Shown here piece after piece: positions 17,870-25,090 of a stretch of 64,000 nt of DNA. Under the pieces are notes generated by a model, which had not been told where the DNA came from, searched no databases, and saw only the letters and a list, made by a program, of their open reading frames with translations. A program made the translations under genes and the position numbers. Source of the DNA: Imperialibacter sp040222385 (GTDB lineage Bacteria; Bacteroidota; Bacteroidia; Cytophagales; Cyclobacteriaceae); contig NZ_JAVKDF010000021.1 of assembly GCF_040222385.1 (NCBI RefSeq), forward strand, positions 62,001 to 126,000, in the 5' to 3' direction. Positions within the stretch are counted from its first letter, which is position 1. Each line of letters starts with the position of its first letter.

Positions 17870-17915
17870 GGAGCACCAGCTGTCGGGTGTTTACCTGGTA
17901 CCAACAAATGAACTG

Positions 17916-18908
17916 ATGCCAGCAAATGAACTAATACTTCTGTTATTTAGCCTGGGTGCTTTTCAGGGAGTTTTACTTTCCGTATTACTCAAAGTAAAAT
18001 ACCGTCGTTCTCAGTCAGGCTACCTCTCGCTGATTTCTCTGTTCTTTGCGTTGCTGCTTGCCTTTTATGTGGCCTATTGGGCCAAACTGGGTACGCCCAC
18101 CTACCTCTGGTGGGTTCAATACCTCACTTTTCTCATCGCTCCGCTTTTCTATTTTCTCATTAGAGGCATCTCCATTCAACAGGCAACGAAATGGCCGACA
18201 ATCCTACATCTTCTCCCCTTCCTTGTGGCGGTCTTCGTTCTATACATGCCGATAAGCCCCATGTTTCTTTTCCTCTTGCAGCCGCTTCACCTGGTTATAT
18301 ATGTGGTTCTTTCCTTCCCATTCGCAAGAGGCAGGCGAGACAATGTTCGACACTGGCTATTTATACCATTGCTGGCTTATGCCCTACTGTTTGTGCTCTA
18401 CTCCATTATGGTTGCCACAAAAACACTGACGTTGGAATTTGACTACCTGATTGCCGTCGCTTCATGCTTTTTTATTTATGCGCTGTTGATCAAATCCTAT
18501 CTCCAGCCCCAATTCATCAGCCAACTCTCTACAGAAGAAAAGTTGAGCACCTACATTTCGGAAACAGTACTTTCTCAAATTGAGCGCCATTTCAAAGACT
18601 GCAAGCCCTACCTTAATGGTGAATACAGGCTCAACGACCTTTCGAATGATTTATCCTTAAAGCCCTATCAGCTTAGCGAAATCATCAACCAGAAATACGA
18701 TGGATTTAACAAGCTACTAAATGACTACCGGATAAGAGAATCCATCTACCTTCTGAACAACACGAATGAAAAGGTTATTGACATAGCCCACCTAAGCGGT
18801 TTCAACAACAAGGTATCTTTTTATAAGTCATTCAAAAGAGCAACCGGGAAAACGCCGGTGGAATGGAGAAACTCTCAAAAAAGGCCGGTTAACATTTCTA
18901 TAGATTAA
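17916..18908 (+). CDS. Membrane-anchored AraC-family transcriptional regulator
   Basis: The 330-residue protein has about six or seven hydrophobic helices in residues 3-205 (for example LILLLFSLGAFQGVLLSVLL and WLFIPLLAYALLFVLYSIMV), then a linker and a C-terminal AraC double helix-turn-helix (about 225-325). The second HTH carries EKVIDIAHLSGFNNKVSFYKSFKRATGKTPVEW, written here as its recognisable core IAHLSGFNNKVSFYKSFKR. This 7TM-like plus HTH_18 architecture is common in Bacteroidota and suggests direct sensing at the membrane. The start is the ATG at 17916; a 16-base near-repeat (ACAAATGAACT versus GCAAATGAACT) straddles it. A DUF1579-like gene follows after 54 bases and may be a target. 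Confidence 0.92.
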   Translation: MPANELILLLFSLGAFQGVLLSVLLKVKYRRSQSGYLSLISLFFALLLAFYVAYWAKLGTPTYLWWVQYLTFLIAPLFYFLIRGISIQQATKWPTILHLLPFLVAVFVLYMPISPMFLFLLQPLHLVIYVVLSFPFARGRRDNVRHWLFIPLLAYALLFVLYSIMVATKTLTLEFDYLIAVASCFFIYALLIKSYLQPQFISQLSTEEKLSTYISETVLSQIERHFKDCKPYLNGEYRLNDLSNDLSLKPYQLSEIINQKYDGFNKLLNDYRIRESIYLLNNTNEKVIDIAHLSGFNNKVSFYKSFKRATGKTPVEWRNSQKRPVNISID

Positions 18909-18962
18909 CCACTTCCATTCGTATCTGTGATAGATTGATCGGAAATCAAAAACTATCAATCT

Positions 18963-19481
18963 ATGAAAGGGATATTATTCACCGTCTTACTGTGCTTCGG
19001 CTTTGCGGCACATTGCCAGGAGCTTCAACTTAGCAAAATTGACACAACCCAATACTTCGACTTTTGGGTGGGTAAATGGAAAGCAACCTACGACGAGGGA
19101 AATGGTGTGCAGCAATATGGCATCAACACTATTGACAAAATTCTCGACGGCACCGTCGTTCGAGAGACTTTTGAGCTCGATGAGGGCCAAAATAAAGGAT
19201 TTAAAGGCACGAGTATTTCCGTTTACCAGCCACAGCTCAAGAGGTGGAAACAAGCCTGGGCGGATAACCAGGGCGGTTACTTCGATTTCGAAGGAGAATT
19301 TATCGGAGACAAACGAATCTTCAAGACCCAGATATTTGAGCGGGGCGAGAAGCGAATCCAGCAGCGCATGGTGTTTTACAACATCAAACACGACTCGTTT
19401 ACATGGGACTGGGAGCTCTCATCGGACGGAGGAAAAACCTGGGCGCTGAGCTGGCGGATTTTGTATGAGAGGATTGACTAA
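18963..19481 (+). CDS. Exported DUF1579-like protein
   Basis: A 172-residue exported protein with signal peptide ending AAHCQ near residue 19. The mature part is a single beta-rich domain reading FDFWVGKWKATYDEGNGVQ, then LDGTVVRETFE, GTSISVYQPQLKRWKQAWAD and FTWDWELSSDGGKTWALSW. The W-x-G-x-W opening and alternating aromatic strands are typical of DUF1579 and lipocalin-like beta-barrels. No catalytic motif is apparent. It reads in the same direction as the AraC regulator, 54 bases downstream, and ends three bases before the stop of the convergent FAD oxidase gene. The function is unknown. Confidence 0.82.
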   Translation: MKGILFTVLLCFGFAAHCQELQLSKIDTTQYFDFWVGKWKATYDEGNGVQQYGINTIDKILDGTVVRETFELDEGQNKGFKGTSISVYQPQLKRWKQAWADNQGGYFDFEGEFIGDKRIFKTQIFERGEKRIQQRMVFYNIKHDSFTWDWELSSDGGKTWALSWRILYERID

Positions 19482-19484
19482 TCG

Positions 19485-20828
19485 TTATCCTTCATAAACA
19501 TTCAAATCCAAATACTCATTCCTGAACTTTCCTTGCGGATCATACTTTTTGACTAGCTCCAAAAACGATTGGTATTTTGGGTATCTCTCATGCAAAGTTT
19601 CGGGAGCTACGGCGAACAGCTTGCCCCAATGTGGCCTCACTCCAAATGGAGACAGTTCTGCTTCAATCATTGGCAGTAGCTTGCTTACCTCCGGCCAGTT
19701 TTGCTTCCAGGTAAAGTGGATAGCCAAACTTGGCTGCCTGTAGGCTGTGCTCATCCACAGCTCATCGGCTGCAATGGTGCGAATTTCAGTGATCATCAAT
19801 TGAGGAAAGATCAGGTCACGTTTTTTCTCCAGCGCCAAAATAGCGTCAACGGCGTTTTCCATGGGGACAAAGAACTCTGACTGCAGCTCCTCTCCACTGC
19901 TAGGCGTAAAGCCCATTTTAAAGTGTGGCAGACGGTCGTACCAGGGGCCAGGCTCACCCATTTGTTCGGTGCAATTCTCTGCTGAAAGGCGGGTAATCGG
20001 ATGCAGGTTTTTGGTGGCAGCAGTTGCTCCGTAGAATTCGACGCAGGCATCTGTTATTTCCTCATCCATCCGCCGTTTGATCCACACCTGACTCACCACC
20101 TGATTCTGCCAGTCAGTAAATAAGCTGACGCTGTAGCCGGCAGACATGATGGCTTCAAAGTCCTTTTCCAAAGACACCAGCGGCAAATCCTGAAACACGT
20201 CTTGCCTCACATCGAAGGTCTTCTCGATAGCGAGCGTCACTTTCGTAACAATGCCCAATGCGCCAAGACCGACGACAGCTCCATAGAAATCCGGATCCCC
20301 TTCTTTCAATTTCACCAGTTGCCCGTTACCATCTACCAGCTCCAGTCCCTTCACAGCGCTTGCCAGGTTTCCGTTCCCCACACCCGACCCGTGAGTGGCC
20401 GTGGCAGCAGCGCCAGCGACAGAAATATGAGGCAGTGAAGCAAGGTTGTGTAAAGCGAAGCCCTTCCGATGAAGTTCCGGAGCAAATTCCCCATACCTGG
20501 CGCCCGACTCTACCGTGACGGTCATCGCCTCCTCATCAATCCCCAAAACCTTGTTGAAGTGCTTAGTAGATATCTGATTTTCGGGGCTGTCGGCTATATT
20601 GTTAAAGCAGTGCTTAGAACCCAACGCCTTCTGACTGGAAAGCTTTCTGACAAGCCCCTGAAGCTCCTCGGTGGTTTTGGGTTCCAGAAGGTTCTTCGCT
20701 TTGTACTGGTAATTACCCGCCCAGTTCTTTCGCACTTCCGTCGGTTTATCTTCGCAGGAAACCAGCGGCACCATCATTGATCCGGCTACAAATGCGCCCG
20801 TTGTTTTCAAAAACTCCTTTCTCTTCAT
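19485..20828 (-). CDS. AldO-like FAD-dependent oxidase lipoprotein
   Basis: The 447-residue product begins with a lipoprotein-type signal (EFLKTTGAFVAGSMMVPLVSC, Cys25 as probable lipidation site). The start MKRKEFLK resembles a weak Tat motif (KR instead of RR). A VAO-type FAD_binding_4 domain follows: GSKHCFNN near residue 71 with His73 in the position that carries covalent FAD in alditol oxidase, then LASLPHISVAGAAATATHGSG near 128-148. The C-terminal ALO domain ends with PHWGKLFAVAP and YDPQGKFRNEYL. It probably oxidises a sugar, polyol or aldonolactone outside the cytoplasm. It is the last gene of a leftward redox run, 73 bases after the aminotransferase gene. Confidence 0.88.
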   Translation of the reverse strand: MKRKEFLKTTGAFVAGSMMVPLVSCEDKPTEVRKNWAGNYQYKAKNLLEPKTTEELQGLVRKLSSQKALGSKHCFNNIADSPENQISTKHFNKVLGIDEEAMTVTVESGARYGEFAPELHRKGFALHNLASLPHISVAGAAATATHGSGVGNGNLASAVKGLELVDGNGQLVKLKEGDPDFYGAVVGLGALGIVTKVTLAIEKTFDVRQDVFQDLPLVSLEKDFEAIMSAGYSVSLFTDWQNQVVSQVWIKRRMDEEITDACVEFYGATAATKNLHPITRLSAENCTEQMGEPGPWYDRLPHFKMGFTPSSGEELQSEFFVPMENAVDAILALEKKRDLIFPQLMITEIRTIAADELWMSTAYRQPSLAIHFTWKQNWPEVSKLLPMIEAELSPFGVRPHWGKLFAVAPETLHERYPKYQSFLELVKKYDPQGKFRNEYLDLNVYEG

Positions 20829-20901
20829 AGGATGTCAGGTATAGGTTGGCAAGAAGTTAGCAATTTTCCTGGTGAATGCCCTACCTGCATACCTCAATTT
20901 C

Positions 20902-22011
20902 CTAGAGCATCTCCTCCAGTGCACCCACCAGCATGTTCACATGGTTTTTGGTACAGCTTTCTCCCATAATACCTATTCTCCAGATTTTACCGGCAAACAC
21001 ACCCAGTCCTCCACCGACTTCAATATTGTAGTCATTTAATAAACGAGTTCTGAGTGCCGCTTCGTCGACACCCTCAGGTAAGTAGACGGCATTCAAATTG
21101 GGCAAACGATGCTGTTCATCTACTACAAACCGAAAACCCAGTGCTTCCAGCTTCATCTTCAAATAGTTGTGCACTACTTCGTGCCTGGCCCAACGCTCTT
21201 CCAATCCCTCCTCCAACACAATATTCAATGCCTCATGCAGGGCAAAAATAGCAGACACGGGACCGGTGTGGTGGTAAGCCCGCTTCGCCCCTGCCCAATA
21301 ATTCTTCACCATTGTGAGGTCAAGAAACCAGCTTTGCACCTTAGTTTTGCGGTTGTCAAGTGCCTTTACAGCAGCCTCCGAAAAGCTGACTGGCGACAGG
21401 CCCGGAGGGGCACTGAGGCACTTTTGCGATCCTGAGTAAATGGCGTCAATACCCCACTCATCGACCTTCAACGGTGCGCCTGTATAAGACGTAACTGCGT
21501 CAACAACAAGAAGCGACCCTGCATTATGCACCAGGTCACTTATCTCCTGTAAAGGCTGCATGGCACCTGTAGAGGTTTCGGCATGCACAATGGCTACCAG
21601 CTTTGGCTTTGGGCAGACATCCAGCACTTTCTTGATCTGACTCACTTCGGTCACCTTGCCCCAGTCGGTGTCTATCCTGTGCACCTTTGCCCCGCAGCGC
21701 TCGGCTATATCGACCATACGGCCACCAAAAACACCATTGACGCAAATGATGCACTCATCACCTGGCTCCAGCAGGTTGACCAGGCAGGTTTCCATGCCAG
21801 CCGAACCTGGTGCTGACACAACGAAGGTGAGATTATTCTTGGTCAACAATGTTTGCTGCACCATGCTTTTCACCTCGTCCATCATCCTGACAAACTCAGG
21901 GTCAAGATGGCCAATTAGTGGTGAAGACATCGCCTTCAGCACTCTCGGGTGCGCATCTGACGGGCCAGGGCCCATTAGTACTCTATGAGGGGGATTAAAT
22001 GGGTAGGTCAT
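20902..22011 (-). CDS. Class V aminotransferase, alanine-glyoxylate type
   Basis: A PLP enzyme of 369 residues that would transfer an amino group, most likely from alanine or serine, to glyoxylate, giving glycine. The family start is seen as NPPHRVLMGPGPSDAHPRVL. Further marks are VSAPGSAGMETCLVNLLEPGD, VVDAVTSYTGAP near residue 170 with the PLP-nitrogen Asp, and SGSQKCLSAPPGLSPVSFS near 194, whose Lys forms the internal aldimine. I start at ATG 22011: a TTG at 22038 would add nine residues but lies inside a TATCTTTG promoter element. The gene upstream encodes a 2-hydroxyacid dehydrogenase; if that uses glycolate, the pair converts glycolate to glycine. Confidence 0.93.
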   Translation of the reverse strand: MTYPFNPPHRVLMGPGPSDAHPRVLKAMSSPLIGHLDPEFVRMMDEVKSMVQQTLLTKNNLTFVVSAPGSAGMETCLVNLLEPGDECIICVNGVFGGRMVDIAERCGAKVHRIDTDWGKVTEVSQIKKVLDVCPKPKLVAIVHAETSTGAMQPLQEISDLVHNAGSLLVVDAVTSYTGAPLKVDEWGIDAIYSGSQKCLSAPPGLSPVSFSEAAVKALDNRKTKVQSWFLDLTMVKNYWAGAKRAYHHTGPVSAIFALHEALNIVLEEGLEERWARHEVVHNYLKMKLEALGFRFVVDEQHRLPNLNAVYLPEGVDEAALRTRLLNDYNIEVGGGLGVFAGKIWRIGIMGESCTKNHVNMLVGALEEML

Positions 22012-22035
22012 AATTGTTCTGGTTTCTTCTCTTAT

Positions 22036-22043
22036 CAAAGATA
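22036..22043 (-). promoter_or_regulatory. Internal TATCTTTG -7 element before the aminotransferase gene
   Basis: A perfect TAnnTTTG element on the minus strand lies in the 38-base gap between the dehydrogenase stop and the aminotransferase ATG at 22011, giving a predicted leader of about 20 bases. No TTG stands at -33. It may let the aminotransferase be expressed separately. Confidence 0.4.
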
Positions 22044-22049
22044 TATTTT

Positions 22050-24857
22050 TCAGTTACTTACGTCATCTAAAAGTTTCATAACCGATTCGTAATTTTTTCC
22101 TACGGCCTCAGACAGTGCTATTTCACAAGTCTTAGAGGTAGAATAATATCCGTCGTACGTCACTTGCTTTACTTCAGTCGACTCTTTCTTTGTCGCCGCC
22201 TTCGTCAAGTCAGGGTAGTAAAACCCACGATCGCCAGCCATGCCACAGCAACCCGCAAACTCCGGCACCTTCACCTCTCTAGCACAGGCTTTACCAATTC
22301 GTTTCAACTGATCGAGAGAGCCCATTTTTTGAACAGAGCAAACCGGATGAAACGCAATTTTGTCTTTCTGTGCAGAAATGGTCAAATGCGGCAACACAAC
22401 CTCGGCAGCAAAGTCAATAACATCATGAATGATCAGCTTGTCAAACCGAACCTTGTTAACGTCCGTAAGATAAGACCTGCTGGACTTTACGGTTTGGGTG
22501 CAGCTCGTTACGTCCATCACCACCGCAATTTCGCCTTCCTGCGAGCTTTGCCAAAGTCGTTCAATAGCCTGGTTGGCAGTGAACTTGTAGGCCTCTGCAA
22601 AGCCTTTGGACGAGAAGACTTGCCCGCAACATGTCCCTTTCAACTGGTCGGGCAATACAATATTGATATTGGCTTTTTTGCACACAGACAAAAAAGCCCT
22701 CACTCCGTCGCCATCCATCATCCTCGAAATGCAACTTGAGAAGTAAACCACAGACTGGCCCTCGCTACGTGCACTGCGCCCCGCCACAAAAAGCTCCTTT
22801 ATAGCCGATTTTTGAAAATGATTGGACCAGAGCGGCATACCTGGAATGATCCGTTTCATTCCCGAAGTCAGCTTTGGCATAAACTGCTGACCGAGCAACT
22901 TGTTTAGTAGAAACCCTTTCCAAAGTGCCAGCCTGGTACCGCTTTCAAGCCATTTGAAGTTTCTGGCAACACCAAGAGCTACTTTATTCTCAAATGAAGA
23001 ATGGTTTTCCCTTCTCAATCGCTTAATGAGGTCACCTGTATTGATATCGACCGGGCAGTTTGTAGCGCACATCCCGTCGACCGCACAGGTTTCTATGCCA
23101 TCAAATGCATAGTCTTTCAACAGCGCATCTTTCGTAGCATGATCCCCGGCCATTTCTGCCCGCTTGATGGCCCTTCTAATGCCAATTCGCCTCCGGGGAG
23201 TTAAAGTATAGTCACGACTGGGACAGCTATTTTCACAGAATCCGCACTCAATGCACTTGTCGACCTCTTCTTCCACTATGGGCATCACTTTGAGGTTGTG
23301 CACGTGACATTTCTTGTCTTCGGTTATCACAATACCGGGGTTGAGCAGGTTATGCGGATCAATCAGCTGCTTTAGCCGCTTCATTACCTGGTAGGCTTCA
23401 GGCCCCCATTCGGTCTCCACAAAAGCAGACACAGCCCTCCCTGAACTATGTTCTCCTTTCAACGAGCCGTCGTACTTATTGAGCACCAGGTCAAAAAGGT
23501 CATCATTGAACTTCTCATACAAAGCGATGGCTTCAGGAGTAGCATAGCTTTGCGACACCACAAAGTGGAGGTTGCCATCTTTCGCATGACCGAAGATGAT
23601 CCCATTCTCATACTTATGTTTTACAAACAGCCGCTGCACATCAACTACCGCCTCCCCCAAGCGTTCCACTGGAAAAGTAAAATCTTCCATCAATGCTGAT
23701 GTGCCTTTCGCTCGCATGCCAGCCACTGAGGGATACATTCCCTTTCTGATTTTCCAGTAAAGTGCCTGCTCAGACGGGTTTTGCGTAAAGCTTGGCTCAA
23801 ACAGCATCGGAAGCTTCGCCAAAGTCGGCTTCGCTAATTCGTATTTAGTGTCCAGCCGCTCCTGTGTGCTTTCCTGGTACTCGCACAAAATGGCCGATGC
23901 CTGCTCAGGCAATGTTTTAATAAAATCAGGAACACCTGGCATGTCTTCCACCGACCTGAGCGATGCCCTGTCCATAAACTCCAAAGCCTCGGCTCCTGTG
24001 TCCCTTAGCGCCGCAATTGTGTTGCAAGCCTCGGCAGGACTGTCAAAATAGAGCATGCCCGTCATTTTGAAGGGAAAATCAGGGATTGTGTTCAAGACAG
24101 CCTCCGCAATGAATGCCAGCGTCCCCTCCCCCCCGATGATCACATGTGCCAATATATCGAGCGGATGCTCGTAGTCGAGAAAGGCATTCATGCAATAGCC
24201 GACGGTGTTCTTCTGCTTGTATTTTTTCCGAATCCGGGCAACCAAAATATCATTTTGCTCCACCTCGTGCTTCAGTGCGAGCAAGCCATTCCCTATTTCT
24301 TCGCAGTCCTTCAAAAATCGATCGTAGTCTTCCCTCATTTCGGTGGAAAAAACCTTTCCATTGGGGAGCACAAAGGTGATGTGTTTCAGCGTGTGATAAG
24401 AATTGTTCACTACGCCGCAGCACATGCCGCTGGAGTTGTTGGACAGGATGCCACCCATCATGGCGGCATTGATCGACGCTGGATCTGGCCCTATCTTTCT
24501 ACCAAACTTCTTCAGGTGAATATTTACATGGGCACCGATGGCTCCTGGCTCCACCCTAACGGTTTCTCCATTATTTTCCGGTGTCACCTTTCGCCAATAG
24601 TTACTCAGGTCGGCCAATATGCCATCAGAAACAGCTTGCCCCGACAAACTGGTGCCTCCCGCCCGGAATGTAATTGGAAGGTTCAGCTCCTGAGAAACGG
24701 CGAAAAGCTTTTGAATTTCCTCAACTGTGATGGGCTGCACCACAGCTTTGGGAACCAGGTAAAAATGACTGGCGTCGTTTGCATAGGCGTAGCGGTCAAT
24801 CAGGCGTGTTTTCACACGTGGCCGGGGTATTATTTTTAAAAGGGCGTCTTCAAGCAT
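22050..24857 (-). CDS. FAD/Fe-S D-2-hydroxyacid dehydrogenase (D-lactate or glycolate)
   Basis: A 935-residue fusion of a GlcD-like flavoprotein and a GlcF-like Fe-S/CCG protein. The FAD_binding_4 domain includes ITFRAGGTSLSGQAVSDGIL near residue 60 and GILSNNSSGMCCGV near 137; the FAD-oxidase C domain spans about 260-510 (FGHAKDGNLHFVV). The ferredoxin part has a complete CIECGFCENSCP cluster near 534 and a second CAVDGMCATNCPVDIN cluster near 588 in which Asp replaces one usual Cys. Two cysteine-rich CCG motifs follow (GTCCGQVF; AGCCGMAGDRG). Length and order match Shewanella Dld-II D-lactate dehydrogenase; the neighbouring glyoxylate aminotransferase makes glycolate an alternative substrate. 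Electrons would go to quinone. Confidence 0.92.
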   Translation of the reverse strand: MLEDALLKIIPRPRVKTRLIDRYAYANDASHFYLVPKAVVQPITVEEIQKLFAVSQELNLPITFRAGGTSLSGQAVSDGILADLSNYWRKVTPENNGETVRVEPGAIGAHVNIHLKKFGRKIGPDPASINAAMMGGILSNNSSGMCCGVVNNSYHTLKHITFVLPNGKVFSTEMREDYDRFLKDCEEIGNGLLALKHEVEQNDILVARIRKKYKQKNTVGYCMNAFLDYEHPLDILAHVIIGGEGTLAFIAEAVLNTIPDFPFKMTGMLYFDSPAEACNTIAALRDTGAEALEFMDRASLRSVEDMPGVPDFIKTLPEQASAILCEYQESTQERLDTKYELAKPTLAKLPMLFEPSFTQNPSEQALYWKIRKGMYPSVAGMRAKGTSALMEDFTFPVERLGEAVVDVQRLFVKHKYENGIIFGHAKDGNLHFVVSQSYATPEAIALYEKFNDDLFDLVLNKYDGSLKGEHSSGRAVSAFVETEWGPEAYQVMKRLKQLIDPHNLLNPGIVITEDKKCHVHNLKVMPIVEEEVDKCIECGFCENSCPSRDYTLTPRRRIGIRRAIKRAEMAGDHATKDALLKDYAFDGIETCAVDGMCATNCPVDINTGDLIKRLRRENHSSFENKVALGVARNFKWLESGTRLALWKGFLLNKLLGQQFMPKLTSGMKRIIPGMPLWSNHFQKSAIKELFVAGRSARSEGQSVVYFSSCISRMMDGDGVRAFLSVCKKANINIVLPDQLKGTCCGQVFSSKGFAEAYKFTANQAIERLWQSSQEGEIAVVMDVTSCTQTVKSSRSYLTDVNKVRFDKLIIHDVIDFAAEVVLPHLTISAQKDKIAFHPVCSVQKMGSLDQLKRIGKACAREVKVPEFAGCCGMAGDRGFYYPDLTKAATKKESTEVKQVTYDGYYSTSKTCEIALSEAVGKNYESVMKLLDDVSN

Positions 24858-24993
24858 ATCTCAAAATCTTGAGCACGAGTTCACGTGCTCATTAACGCTC
24901 CATATTAACTGATTTCAGGCAAAAAATCTCAGCTAAACTGATAATCGGTCGACAATGATATGTGCGGTGGATACATTGAAATTTTTCACACTA

Positions 24994-25054
24994 ATTTATT
25001 ATGCATGCATACTATTTTTCCTTACATTTGAAATAGTATGCATGCATACTATTT
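24994..25054. promoter_or_regulatory. Doubled 24-bp palindromic operator
   Basis: Positions 25031-25054 (AAATAGTATGCA/TGCATACTATTT) form a perfect 24-bp palindrome. A second copy at 24994-25017 keeps 21 of 24 positions, with its whole right 17 bases identical; centres are 37 bp apart. The layout is that of a homodimeric TetR- or MarR-type repressor with two sites. The TACATTTG -7 element of the acyl-CoA dehydrogenase lies between the sites and its predicted start falls in the second, so binding should block transcription. The divergent dehydrogenase gene lies about 140 bases away on the other side. A weaker hairpin GAGCACG/CGTGCTC sits at 24871-24890. The cognate regulator gene is not in this window. 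Confidence 0.8.
25023..25030 (+). promoter_or_regulatory. TACATTTG -7 element of the acyl-CoA dehydrogenase gene
   Basis: A perfect TAnnTTTG element located in the 13-base spacer between the two palindromes, 60 bases ahead of the ATG at 25091. At the -33 spacing the sequence is ATG rather than TTG. Confidence 0.5.
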
Positions 25055-25090
25055 ATCCGAATTACAAAACTTTAAAATTCTTCATTAGCC

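Noticed and set aside
22012..22038. TTG start at 22038 for the aminotransferase
   Set aside because: The TTG is part of the TATCTTTG promoter element; the family start fits ATG 22011.
24144..24839. Plus-strand open frame of 231 codons opposite the hydroxyacid dehydrogenase
   Set aside because: Shadow of a strongly supported FAD-binding domain; it has no recognisable features of its own.
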